From assembly GCA_964467935.1 (NCBI GenBank), contig CAYYKK010000005.1, forward strand, positions 1 through 64,000: a stretch of 64,000 nucleotides of DNA, read 5' to 3'. A program made the position numbers and the translations under genes. The notes below the pieces were generated by a model. That model was given only the letters and a program-made list of their open reading frames with translations, was not told where the DNA came from and searched no databases. Origin of the DNA: CAYYKK01 sp964467935. Lineage in GTDB: Bacteria > Myxococcota_A > Polyangia > Polyangiales > Polyangiaceae. This document shows positions 24,476-33,154 of this stretch, piece by piece (position 1 is the first letter of the stretch; every line of letters starts with the position of its first letter).

Positions 24476-26563
24476 ATGAGCATCGGTGAGACGGCGAAGG
24501 ACCTCGGCGAGGGAGCGCTGCGGCGCGCGCGCCCCTATCTCTTTCCCCTCGCGCTGAGCTCGGTGCTCGCGTTCATCGCCATCCGCGCGATCCTCGCGCG
24601 CGCGGGCAGGCCTGCGCTGCCGCTCGACGACTCGTTCATCCACCTGCAGTACGCGCGCCGGTTCGCCGAGGGCCACCCGTTCACGTTCAACGACGGGAGC
24701 GGCTACTCGAGCGGCGCGACGAGCTTCTTGTGGCCGCTGCTGCTCTCGCCGTTCCACGCGCTCGGCCTCCACGGCCTCCACCTCGTCTACGCGGCGTGGG
24801 GCTGGGGCACGCTCTTCCACGCCGGGGTGACGCTCGAGACGGCGCGCCTCACCGAGCCGCTCGCGGGGCGGGCGGCCGCGATCGCGACGGGCGCGATGTG
24901 CGTGCTCTTCGGCGCGTTCACGTGGTTCGCCTGGAGCGGGATGGAGACCATCGCCTTCACGTGGGCGCTCGTGCGGACGATGCGCGTCGCCGCGGAGTAC
25001 CTCGAGGCGCACCCGCACGATCGCACGGTGCGCGCCGCGATCGGCGTCGGGATGATGGGGGCGGTCGCGCCGCTCCTGCGTCCGGAGGGCGCGATGGCGT
25101 CGATCATCGCGTTCGGCGCGCTCGCGATCGGCGGCTCCGAAGCGGCCTCGCGATGGTCCGGCGTCGTGAGGGCTGCGGGCTCGCGCGCCCCGGCCCTCGT
25201 TCCCCTCGCGGGCGCCGCCTTCGTCCCGCTGCTCAACCTCGTCGAGACGGGCCACGCTCGGTCCACGACGGCGATGGTGAAGTGGTACGTGGGCAACCCG
25301 TACGTGCACGGCGCGCGCCTCGTCGCGGCCGTCGAGTCGAACGTGAAGATGCTCCTCACGGAGCTGCTCGCAGGCGGCAGCTACACGGCGATCTTCCTCC
25401 CCGAGGGCTCTCACTACGTGTTCGCCGCGGGCCTGCTCGCGCTCTTCGCGAGCGTCCTGCGCCGAAAGACCACCGCGCGAGCCCTCGCGGTCCTCGCGCT
25501 CGTCCTGGGCACGCTGATGCCGTGCACGTTCTCCACGATCCTGTGGAATCGCGTCCGCTACATCTGGCCGTTCGCGCCGGGCTGGTTCGTGCTCGTCGCG
25601 TGCCTCGGCAAGGAGCTCGGCGGGCTCCTCGAGCGCGTCGCGAAGGGGGCCGAGCACCTCGCGCCGATCGTGCCCGCGATCTTCGCCGGCGCGCTCGGCG
25701 CGAAGCTGTCGTGGACGATCTCGGACCTGGCGACGAGCGCGCGCGCGATCGATCACCAGCAGGTCACGCTCGGCATGTGGGCCGCGGAGAACCTGCCCGC
25801 GACCGCGCGCATCGGCGTGAACGACACCGGGGCCATCGCCTACTTCTCCGGGCGCAGGACCTTCGACGTGGTCGGACTCACGACCGAGAGCGAGGCGAAG
25901 TACTGGGTCGCGGGCGCGGGCTCGCGCTACGAGCACTACGAGCGCCTCCACCCGGAGGATCTCCCGACGCACTTCATCGTCTACCCGCAGTGGATGGCGG
26001 TCGACGAGGTGCTCGGCAAGGAGCTCACGCGCGCGACGGTCACGGATCAGTCGATCCTCGGAGGCGCGAGCAAGGTGGCGTACGAGGCGAGGTACGACGT
26101 GCTCGGGCGCGGCGCGCTCCCCACGATCGCCGAGCACAAGGATCCTCTCGTCGCCGAGGTCGACGTCGCCGATCTGATCTCCGAAGAGGAGCACAAGTTC
26201 GTCGTCGGGCCCTCGAGCGAAGCCGAGGATCAGGTCCTCTCGACGTGGGACGAAGAGGGCCGCGAGATCGCCGACGGGGCGCGCACGAAGCGCGTCGTCG
26301 ACAGGTTCACCGTCGACCTCGAGCCGGAGCAGCCGGCGCGGATGGTGATGCGCGTCGCGACCGAAGAGCCGACGACGTTCGAGGTGCTGGCGGACGACGT
26401 CGCGATCGGCACGATCGAGGTCCCGGTCGGCGCGTGGAACGAGGTCGAGGTGACGATCCCCGCGGAGCGCGCGAGCGCCCGCACCGCCATCCGCGTCCAG
26501 ACGGGCAACGGCGCGGCGCCGTTCTCGTCGATGCACTACTGGTTCTTCGCGAAGCTGCGCTGA
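24476..26563 (+). CDS. GT-C-type polytopic membrane glycosyltransferase-like protein
   Basis: The ATG at 24476 (MSIGETAKD) follows GGGAAACGAAG and is preferred over a GTG at 24443. The 695-residue protein has about 10-11 membrane spans in the first 420 residues and then a soluble C-terminal region. The first periplasmic loop has LDDSFIHLQYARRFAEG with the Asp pair (51-52) and YSSGATSFLWPLLL, the signature of GT-C enzymes that use lipid-linked sugars (ArnT/PMT-like). The soluble tail contains Glu/Asp-rich beta segments. The sugar acceptor is unknown; lipid A, cell-wall or exported proteins are possible. It lies between trmB and pip. Confidence 0.75.
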   Translation: MSIGETAKDLGEGALRRARPYLFPLALSSVLAFIAIRAILARAGRPALPLDDSFIHLQYARRFAEGHPFTFNDGSGYSSGATSFLWPLLLSPFHALGLHGLHLVYAAWGWGTLFHAGVTLETARLTEPLAGRAAAIATGAMCVLFGAFTWFAWSGMETIAFTWALVRTMRVAAEYLEAHPHDRTVRAAIGVGMMGAVAPLLRPEGAMASIIAFGALAIGGSEAASRWSGVVRAAGSRAPALVPLAGAAFVPLLNLVETGHARSTTAMVKWYVGNPYVHGARLVAAVESNVKMLLTELLAGGSYTAIFLPEGSHYVFAAGLLALFASVLRRKTTARALAVLALVLGTLMPCTFSTILWNRVRYIWPFAPGWFVLVACLGKELGGLLERVAKGAEHLAPIVPAIFAGALGAKLSWTISDLATSARAIDHQQVTLGMWAAENLPATARIGVNDTGAIAYFSGRRTFDVVGLTTESEAKYWVAGAGSRYEHYERLHPEDLPTHFIVYPQWMAVDEVLGKELTRATVTDQSILGGASKVAYEARYDVLGRGALPTIAEHKDPLVAEVDVADLISEEEHKFVVGPSSEAEDQVLSTWDEEGREIADGARTKRVVDRFTVDLEPEQPARMVMRVATEEPTTFEVLADDVAIGTIEVPVGAWNEVEVTIPAERASARTAIRVQTGNGAAPFSSMHYWFFAKLR

Positions 26564-26610
26564 GCCCCGAAGAGCGCGGTGCGGGCGCGCCGTGCTAGGG
26601 TCGCTCCGCC

Positions 26611-27570
26611 ATGACCCGCGAGAAGAGGACCTTCTACCCGCCCATCGAGCCCTACGATCAAGGACACCTCGCGGTCTCCGAGATCCACTCGATCTACTAC
26701 GAGCAGTCCGGCAACCCGAGCGGCAAGCCCGTCGTCTTCGTGCACGGAGGTCCAGGCGGCGGCACCGACGCGCGGCAGCGGCGGTTCTTCGATCCGAAGA
26801 GGTACCGCATCGTGCTCTTCGACCAGCGCGGCTGCGGCAAGAGCACGCCTCACGCCTCGCTCGAGGACAACACGACGTGGCACCTCGTCCGCGACATGGA
26901 GGCGCTGCGCGAGAAGCTCGGCATCGAACGCTGGCAGGTCTTCGGTGGATCGTGGGGCTCGACGCTCTCGCTCGCATACGCCGAGGCGCATCCGGAGCGC
27001 GTGACCGAGCTCGTGCTGCGCGGGATCTTCCTGCTGCGTAAGTGGGAGATCGACTGGTTCTACCAGGAGGGCGCGAGCCGCCTCTTCCCCGACGCGTGGC
27101 AGGCGTACGTCGCCGCGATCCCCGAGGGCGAGCGCGGTGATTTCCTGTCGGCTTATCACGCGCGGCTGACGAGCCCCGACCCCGCGGTCGCGCTCGCAGC
27201 AGCGAAGGCCTGGAGCACGTGGGAGGGCAGCACGAGCTCGCTCTTCGTCGACCCGGAGCTCGTCAAGAAGATGGGGGGCGACGCCTTCGCGCTCGCGTTC
27301 GCGCGCATCGAGTGCCACTACTTCGTGAACAAGGGGTTCTTCGACGTGGAGACGAAGCTCCTCGACGAGATCGGCAAGATCCGCCACATCCCCGGCGTGA
27401 TCGTGCAGGGTCGCTACGACGTCGTCTGTCCGATGAAGAGCGCCTGGGACCTCAAGGCCGCGTGGCCGGAGGCGAACCTCGTCGTCGTCCCCGACGCGGG
27501 CCACGCGGCGATGGAGCCGGGCACGCTCGACGCCCTCGTACGGGCGACCGACGACTTCGCGAGCCGCTGA
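26611..27570 (+). CDS. pip: Proline iminopeptidase
   Basis: This cytoplasmic alpha/beta-hydrolase (S33) releases N-terminal proline from peptides. The 319-residue protein has the oxyanion motif VHGGPGGG at 44-51, DQRGCGKS at 71-78, the nucleophile elbow GGSWGS with Ser114, and late GRYDVVCP and GHAAMEP segments carrying the catalytic Asp and His. Length and motif order match the family. It follows the GT-C gene by 47 bp and is convergent with the DUF362 gene (18 bp). Nothing suggests a transport signal. Confidence 0.95.
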   Translation: MTREKRTFYPPIEPYDQGHLAVSEIHSIYYEQSGNPSGKPVVFVHGGPGGGTDARQRRFFDPKRYRIVLFDQRGCGKSTPHASLEDNTTWHLVRDMEALREKLGIERWQVFGGSWGSTLSLAYAEAHPERVTELVLRGIFLLRKWEIDWFYQEGASRLFPDAWQAYVAAIPEGERGDFLSAYHARLTSPDPAVALAAAKAWSTWEGSTSSLFVDPELVKKMGGDAFALAFARIECHYFVNKGFFDVETKLLDEIGKIRHIPGVIVQGRYDVVCPMKSAWDLKAAWPEANLVVVPDAGHAAMEPGTLDALVRATDDFASR

Positions 27571-27588
27571 GGACGACGCATCGGCGCG

Positions 27589-28998
27589 CTAGCGCGGCTT
27601 CGGCGGCACGAAGTCGATCGAGAACGGCGCGATCGCCTCGAAGTGCACCGGTCGCGGTCCGTCGAGCAGGCTCGCGCCGTCACCGGTGACCTGCACGCGG
27701 CCGAGATCCAGGCCGAAGCGCTTCGCCGCGGCCTCGATGAGGGGCGAGGTCTTGTGACCGCGGAGCCCCAGCGCGAGCTTGTCGCTGTCGTAGAGCCCGA
27801 GGAGCTGAGCGCCGACCTTGTCGACGGCGATCGGGTTCGTCCCCCCGAGCGCGAACTTCTCCGCGTACGGGACGAGCTTGCCGAACCCGTTGCCCCCCTC
27901 CGCCGGCGCGCCGTCCGCCAGGACCACGTCGGGCGCCGCGATCTCGAGCACGGCAGCCATCCGCTCGGAGAAGGCCTCGAGGGACGCGACGTAGCCCGCG
28001 CGATCGTCCGGCACCTGGCTCTTTCCGGTCTTCAGGTACGCGTTGAGCTCCTTGTGCATCCGCCATTTCTGCTGATGCGCGGGTGACGCGTCGCGGGTCA
28101 TGACGATCCCTTGCATGCCCTTCACCGAGAGCGACACGACGCTGTAGCGGTGCACCTTCACCTTGGGCAGGGAGATGAAGAGCCCGTGCTCGAGGTGCTC
28201 GACGAGCACCTTCGGCAGGAGCAGGTTCGGCACGGGTGTGTCGTCGATGCCCTTCACGCGGACGGGCTTGCCCGGGGTCTCGCCCTCGACGTCGTAGGTG
28301 CCGTCATCGTCCATGGCGACGAGCGGGACCTGCTCCGCCTGCGTCATGGCGAGGTAGCCGCTCATCGTCACGAGCTTCTGGAAGCCCTGGTGATTGAGGC
28401 TGCACCCTTCTGCGACGATGATTCGTTTGTATCCTTGCTTCTTCAGACACTGAATCACACCGCGCACGAACTCGGGATCGGTGGTCCGCCCCCGCACCCC
28501 ATCGTCGCCGCCGTTGGAGCTCGCGTCCCGCATCGCGTCGAAGCCGCAGATGTTGGGCTTCAGGAGGATCGGCGTCTCGGGCGGCCGCTTCGGCACGACC
28601 GCGTCGCAGATCTTCTCGCCGAGCGCGAGGGCGGTGTCGCCGCGCACGATCGTCACGGGCGAGCCGTCCTTCGCGATGCGGTCGCGATGGGCCTTGCGGA
28701 GCGCGCCGACGTCGATCTCGCCGGAGGCGGACACGTCGGTGCCGGACGCGTAGGACGCGGAGGCGCCGCTCGTCGCGTCGATCGCGGAGGAGGCGCTCGT
28801 CGCCGGCGCGGAGGATCTTGCCGGCGCGGAGGAGCTCACCGTCGCCGAAGAGACGGCCGCTGTCGGCGCCGAGGCAGCGGTCGACGCGCTCGACGAGGGC
28901 GCGCCGCGATCGCGCGGACCGGCGCACGCGACGCTCGTCATCAGCGACGAGAGCACCGCCGCGCGGACGGCCGCCGCCGCGCGCCGCCCCGCCTTCAC
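27589..28998 (-). CDS. DUF362-domain lipoprotein
   Basis: The GTG at 28998 overlaps the stop of the upstream gene (GTGA). The 469-residue product begins with a lipoprotein-type signal (lipobox TSVAC near residue 24) and a Ser/Ala-rich linker of about 70 residues. The DUF362 domain then has ILLKPNICGFDA, a strand-turn block around NHQGFQKLV, and GTNPIAVDKVGAQLLG. DUF362 proteins are often fused to ferredoxins; no 4Fe-4S cluster motif is seen here. The function of the family is not established. It lies in a run with a metallophosphatase and an M28 peptidase on the same strand. Confidence 0.8.
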   Translation of the reverse strand: MKAGRRAAAAVRAAVLSSLMTSVACAGPRDRGAPSSSASTAASAPTAAVSSATVSSSAPARSSAPATSASSAIDATSGASASYASGTDVSASGEIDVGALRKAHRDRIAKDGSPVTIVRGDTALALGEKICDAVVPKRPPETPILLKPNICGFDAMRDASSNGGDDGVRGRTTDPEFVRGVIQCLKKQGYKRIIVAEGCSLNHQGFQKLVTMSGYLAMTQAEQVPLVAMDDDGTYDVEGETPGKPVRVKGIDDTPVPNLLLPKVLVEHLEHGLFISLPKVKVHRYSVVSLSVKGMQGIVMTRDASPAHQQKWRMHKELNAYLKTGKSQVPDDRAGYVASLEAFSERMAAVLEIAAPDVVLADGAPAEGGNGFGKLVPYAEKFALGGTNPIAVDKVGAQLLGLYDSDKLALGLRGHKTSPLIEAAAKRFGLDLGRVQVTGDGASLLDGPRPVHFEAIAPFSIDFVPPKPR

Positions 28999-30002
28999 GA
29001 CCCCTCGCGCAGGACCGTGACGGCGTCGCCCTTGATCTCGAGCGCCTGGATCGGCCCGTGGTAGAAGCTCGAGAGCCCGACGTCCGCGCGCCAGATCTTG
29101 CCGTCGCACGCTGCGTTGATGCCGTCTCGCTGAACGGTGTGACCGACGACCATCCGCTTCGCGCCGAGCGCGCCGAGCGCCTCCGCGAGGACGGCGCACT
29201 CCTCCTTGCCGGGGGCCGCGGAGTAGAGGCGCGTCCACACGGGCCCGTCCTCCGCGACGACGACCGCAGGCGGGCTCGGGTCCTTACCGAGCAGCCACGC
29301 GTGCACCTCGTCGTTCATCTTGTCGAGGCCGTAAGCGACGTGCTTCGGCAGCACGCCGCCGTGGACGAAGATCGTGTCGCCGACCTTCACCACGATCGGG
29401 CGCTCGGCGAGCATCTTCGCGTAGGGTCCGCCGGGCGCGAACGCGGCGGCGCGACCACGGGCGCGCTCGTCGACCTGGGCGACGCGCGCGGCGACGTCCC
29501 CGTCCTTCGGCGTGACGTCGGCGAACGCGGCGAAGCCCCCGCTCGTCACGTAGCGAAAATCGAGGGCCGCGTTCATGAGCTCGTGGTTGCCGTCGAGCGG
29601 GATGAGCTCGGCGCCCGCCTTCTTCGCCTCCGCGGCGAGCGTCGTGAACAGATCGAGGATCTTTCGATCGTCGTCGCCGCGATCGATCTCGTCACCGAGC
29701 TGGACGACGGTGAGGTCCTTGCCTATCCACGTCCCCGCGTCGTCGATCGCGCCGGCGAGCCGGAGCGCCCGCTTCGCCGATCCGAGATCGCCGTGGAGGT
29801 CGCCGATGGCGACGACACGGGGCGCCGCCGGACGCGATATCCGATCCGACAGCGAGGGGGCGGCCACGGGGCGCGCGGCGTTCGTGGTGGCCGCCGGCGT
29901 GGTCGGATCGAGCGCGAGCGCCTCGGGCTTCGGCTTCTCGCACCCCGCGGCCAACGCGAGCAGCCAGAGCGCCAGCGCGCCCACGGTCGTCGAGCGCCTC
30001 AT
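28995..30002 (-). CDS. Metallophosphatase lipoprotein (Shewanella-like phosphatase type)
   Basis: The 335-residue product has a lipobox LAAGC (Cys21), then a calcineurin-like domain with GDLHGD (67-72), GDEIDRGDD (103-111), GNHE (138-141) and the later VVGHTVQRDG, which provide the metal and phosphate ligands. The order matches bacterial Shewanella-like protein phosphatases that act on phosphotyrosine or phosphoserine. An exported, membrane-anchored form suggests dephosphorylation outside the cytoplasm. Its stop overlaps the DUF362 start by 4 nt, and the M28 gene stop lies 6 nt upstream, giving a likely three-gene operon. Confidence 0.88.
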   Translation of the reverse strand: MRRSTTVGALALWLLALAAGCEKPKPEALALDPTTPAATTNAARPVAAPSLSDRISRPAAPRVVAIGDLHGDLGSAKRALRLAGAIDDAGTWIGKDLTVVQLGDEIDRGDDDRKILDLFTTLAAEAKKAGAELIPLDGNHELMNAALDFRYVTSGGFAAFADVTPKDGDVAARVAQVDERARGRAAAFAPGGPYAKMLAERPIVVKVGDTIFVHGGVLPKHVAYGLDKMNDEVHAWLLGKDPSPPAVVVAEDGPVWTRLYSAAPGKEECAVLAEALGALGAKRMVVGHTVQRDGINAACDGKIWRADVGLSSFYHGPIQALEIKGDAVTVLREGS

Positions 30003-30008
30003 GCGACG

Positions 30009-31244
30009 TCATGCGCGCGAGCGCGCGATCTCCCACACGAGGGCCTCGACGAAGTCGATGCTCTCGATGATCTCACCGGTGTCCATCGCCTCGAGCGTGT
30101 CGCTCGGGAGGTGGTAGTTGCGCGGCGTGTGGAGCTCGGGGTCGACGCGACCGATGCTGATGCCCTCGTACCCAGCGCGCGCGAACGGGACGATGTCCGT
30201 GCCGCCGACGGGGATGTCGAACGGCGTCACGTCGGCGAAGCGCGGCTCGGCGGCGCGCACGCGCGCGATGACGCCCTCCATCGAGGACGCCACGTCGATC
30301 GAGAAGACCTCGCCCTCGCGGAACGTGTGGAGCTTGCCGCCGCTCAAGCCGTCGATGACGATCACGACCGTGTCCGACTTGGACCACTCGCCGCGGTGGG
30401 CCTCGAGCAGCGCCTGCGACCCTCCGAGCCCCGACTCCTCGCAGCCGGTCGTCACGAAGACGAGCTCGACGCCCTCGGGCCGGCGGGCCAGGAAGCGCTT
30501 CGCGAGCAGCCAGCCGCCGGCCACGCCGGAGAGGTTGTCGCACGCGCCAGGCACGATCCGATCGCGGATCGTCACGTCGGCGTTGAGACCGAACGCGACG
30601 AGCGGCGGGAAGGAGAGGGCGGCGCGCGCCGCGGAGAGCCAGGGTCCCTCCCTGCCCGCGATGGCGAGCGCGTCGACCAGCGCGAGCGCGGCGGCCGCAC
30701 CGGTCGAGACCCGCATCGCCTTCTTCAGCGGCCCGCTCTTCGACGCGAAGCGACGGACGAACGCGGGCTCGAACACGAGGCCGGTGAAGGCCGCGTCCGC
30801 GTGCGCGGCGAACACGATGCGGAGCTTGCGCTCGCCGCGCGCCGGGAGCGTCGCGACGACGTTCTGCGAAGACTTGAAGGGCAAGAGGCGGCGCAGCACG
30901 AACGCCGCGCGCGCCGAGTCGAGGGCGTACGATCCGGCGGCGAGCAGGTGTAGCGCGAGCGCGAGCCTCGGGGCGCGCTTCGAGAGCAGCGACGCGGCGG
31001 TCGCCACGCCGAAGTGCAGCGCGATCGTCGCGTAGAGGTTCTCGTTCCACTCGAAGGGCTCGAGCGCCGCCTCGAGGCCGAGCGATCGGTACGCCTCGAG
31101 GGTGATCTCGTGCGCGCGTCGCTCGTCGGCGCTCGTGGGGCGTCTCAGCGGCGCTTCGCGGAGGATGGCGGCGACGAAGTCGTAGGCCGCGCGCGCTTCC
31201 GAGACGTCGTCCGGGCGGGGCTCACCGATGGCGGAGGTGCTCAT
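30009..31244 (-). CDS. M28-family metallopeptidase with hydrophobic insert
   Basis: The 411-residue protein carries M28 zinc-site motifs: HADA (His148/Asp150), PGACDNLSG with Asp236, CEESGLGG with Glu269-Glu270, VIDG with Asp299 and NYHLPSD with His378. Between HADA and the Asp motif, and before HADA, hydrophobic stretches (about 71-105 and 178-222) could form membrane helices, unlike a soluble aminopeptidase. There is no signal peptide, so the active site may face the cytoplasm or be membrane-embedded. It is the first gene of the minus-strand run and is divergent from the aldo-keto reductase (90 bp). Confidence 0.85.
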   Translation of the reverse strand: MSTSAIGEPRPDDVSEARAAYDFVAAILREAPLRRPTSADERRAHEITLEAYRSLGLEAALEPFEWNENLYATIALHFGVATAASLLSKRAPRLALALHLLAAGSYALDSARAAFVLRRLLPFKSSQNVVATLPARGERKLRIVFAAHADAAFTGLVFEPAFVRRFASKSGPLKKAMRVSTGAAAALALVDALAIAGREGPWLSAARAALSFPPLVAFGLNADVTIRDRIVPGACDNLSGVAGGWLLAKRFLARRPEGVELVFVTTGCEESGLGGSQALLEAHRGEWSKSDTVVIVIDGLSGGKLHTFREGEVFSIDVASSMEGVIARVRAAEPRFADVTPFDIPVGGTDIVPFARAGYEGISIGRVDPELHTPRNYHLPSDTLEAMDTGEIIESIDFVEALVWEIARSRA

Positions 31245-31334
31245 GGGCGAAGAGCCTAGCCGAAGCCGGCCCGGAGCGCCTCGCCCGACCGCTCGGATTG
31301 AATCGCGACGCCGGGAGCACTAGAACCTCGTGCC

Positions 31335-32276
31335 GTGAGGAAGCGCACGCTCGGAAAGACCGGCATCGAGGTGTCGGAGCTCGGCCTCGGAACGTGGGGC
31401 CTCTCCGGCGACGCCTACGGGCCCGTGACCGACGCGGAGATCGACCGCGTGATCGATCGCGCCGTGCAGATCGGCATCACCCTCTTCGACACGGCCGGCG
31501 TCTACGGCGCGGGCGCGATGGAGAAGAAGCTCGGCAAGCGCCTGCCCGTGGGCAAGACCGCGGTCGTCACGAAGATCGGGACGAACACCTCCGGCTTCCC
31601 ACAGAAGCAGTTCGACGCGTCGTTCCTCTACATGTCGTTCGACATGGCGCAGGAGCGGCTCGCGCGAACCCCGGTCGACGTCGTGCTGCTGCACAACCCG
31701 TCGGTCTATTCGCTGAAGCAGGACGAGCCGTTCACCGTCCTCGAAGATCTGATGGGCCAAGGCCGCATCAAGGCGTGGGGCGTGTCGGCGGGCTCCGTCG
31801 CCGTCGCGGAGAAGGCGCTCGAGCGGGGCGCGCAGGTCCTCGAGCTCCCCTACAACCTCACCTTCTACGGCGACGTCCACAAGCTCGCGCCGAAGATCGC
31901 GGAGACGGGGGTCGGGCTGCTCGCGCGGAGCGTGCTCGCGCACGGGCTGCTCTCCGGGCACTGGAGCGCGGAGCGCGAGTTCTACCCGCCGGATCACCGC
32001 GCCGAGCGCTGGAACCCGGACGATCTGAAGAAGCGCGTCGAGCAGGTCTCGGTGCTGCGCTCGATCCTCGGCGGCCCCATCCTCTCGATGCGCGCCGCCG
32101 CCGTGCGCTTCGTCCTCGAGAACGCGCAGGTCTCGAGCGCGGTGCTCGGGCCCCGATCGTGCGCCCAGCTCGATCAGCTCGTCCGCGAGGCCGGCCGGAT
32201 GCCGCCGTACATCGTCGACAGCATCATGCAGCGCATGATGAACGAGCTCGCGCGCGTCGGGGTGACCGGCGAATGA
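31335..32276 (+). CDS. Aldo/keto reductase
   Basis: The 313-residue protein is an NADPH-dependent (beta/alpha)8-barrel reductase. The catalytic tetrad is in place: Asp52 and Tyr57 in FDTAGVYG, Lys80 in VVTKIG and His120 in VLLHNP. The start is a GTG at 31335. The physiological substrate (small aldehydes or ketones) is not predictable. The stop overlaps the ATG of the next gene by 4 nt (ATGA), so the two are translationally coupled. Confidence 0.93.
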   Translation: MRKRTLGKTGIEVSELGLGTWGLSGDAYGPVTDAEIDRVIDRAVQIGITLFDTAGVYGAGAMEKKLGKRLPVGKTAVVTKIGTNTSGFPQKQFDASFLYMSFDMAQERLARTPVDVVLLHNPSVYSLKQDEPFTVLEDLMGQGRIKAWGVSAGSVAVAEKALERGAQVLELPYNLTFYGDVHKLAPKIAETGVGLLARSVLAHGLLSGHWSAEREFYPPDHRAERWNPDDLKKRVEQVSVLRSILGGPILSMRAAAVRFVLENAQVSSAVLGPRSCAQLDQLVREAGRMPPYIVDSIMQRMMNELARVGVTGE

Positions 32277-33145
32277 CGGGCGGAGACGACGCCGGCGGGG
32301 GCGGCGATCCGCGCCTCCACGATCGCGAGCTCCGCGTGCTGTCGGACATCGCGGCGCGCGCGAGCCTCCTCGTGATGGAGGTGTACGCGACCGACTTCGC
32401 CGTCGAGATGAAGGGGCCCGCCGATCCCGTCACGCGGGCCGACCGCGAGGCGAACGATCTCATCACCCGCGCGCTCACCGAGGCGTTCCCCGAGGCCGCG
32501 ATCGTCGCCGAAGAGAGCGCGCCGGAGGATCCCGGAGAGCTCGCGCGGCTCGTCGCGCACGAGCGCGTCTTCTTCGTCGATCCCGTCGACGGCACGCGCG
32601 AGTTCGCGGACAAGAACGGCGAGTTCGCGGTGATGATCGGCCTCGCCGAGCGCGGCGTGGCGACGGTCGGGGTCGTGGCGATCCCGGTGCTCGGACACAC
32701 CCTCTTCGGCCGCGTCGGGCTCGGCGCGTTCCGCGACCGCGGCGACGGCGCGGTCGAGCCGCTCCACGTCACGAGCCTCTCCGACCCGTCGAAGGCGCGC
32801 GCCGTCGTCTCGCGCTCGCACCGGTCGCAGAAGCTCGTGCCGATCCTGGAGAAGCTCGGGATCACGAACCAAGTGTCGGTCGGCTCGGTGGGGCTGAAGG
32901 TCGCGCGCGTCGTGACCGGCGACGCGGACCTCTACGTCCACCCCACACGGGGCGCGAAGAAGTGGGACGCGTGTGCGCCCGCCGCGATCCTGCACGCCGC
33001 CGGCGGGCGGTTCACGGATCTCGAGGGCGCCTCGATCGACTACCGCGAGGCATCCCTCCCGCTCGATCGCGGCATCGCAGTGACGAATGGGGCGCTGCAC
33101 GACGCGGTCATCGCCGCTTCTCGTGGCATCATGAAGCGATCGTAG
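32273..33145 (+). CDS. Inositol-monophosphatase-family phosphatase, CysQ-like
   Basis: The 290-residue protein has the Mg-dependent sugar/nucleotide phosphatase motifs: VAEES (Glu80-Glu81), VDPVDGTREF (Asp103, Asp106) and WDACAPAAIL. The pattern FVDPVDGTREF with a long N-terminal Asp/Gly-rich segment resembles 3'(2'),5'-bisphosphate nucleotidases (CysQ) that remove pAp from sulfur metabolism. Inositol monophosphatase activity is the alternative. It overlaps the aldo-keto reductase by 4 nt, and the FAD oxidoreductase starts 9 bp after its stop. Confidence 0.88.
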   Translation: MTGGDDAGGGGDPRLHDRELRVLSDIAARASLLVMEVYATDFAVEMKGPADPVTRADREANDLITRALTEAFPEAAIVAEESAPEDPGELARLVAHERVFFVDPVDGTREFADKNGEFAVMIGLAERGVATVGVVAIPVLGHTLFGRVGLGAFRDRGDGAVEPLHVTSLSDPSKARAVVSRSHRSQKLVPILEKLGITNQVSVGSVGLKVARVVTGDADLYVHPTRGAKKWDACAPAAILHAAGGRFTDLEGASIDYREASLPLDRGIAVTNGALHDAVIAASRGIMKRS

Positions 33146-33154
33146 AGGCGAGAG

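Noticed and set aside
28760..28920. Ser/Ala-rich low-complexity stretch as a DNA repeat
   Set aside because: The bases encode the Ser/Ala linker of the DUF362 lipoprotein and do not form a regular tandem repeat.
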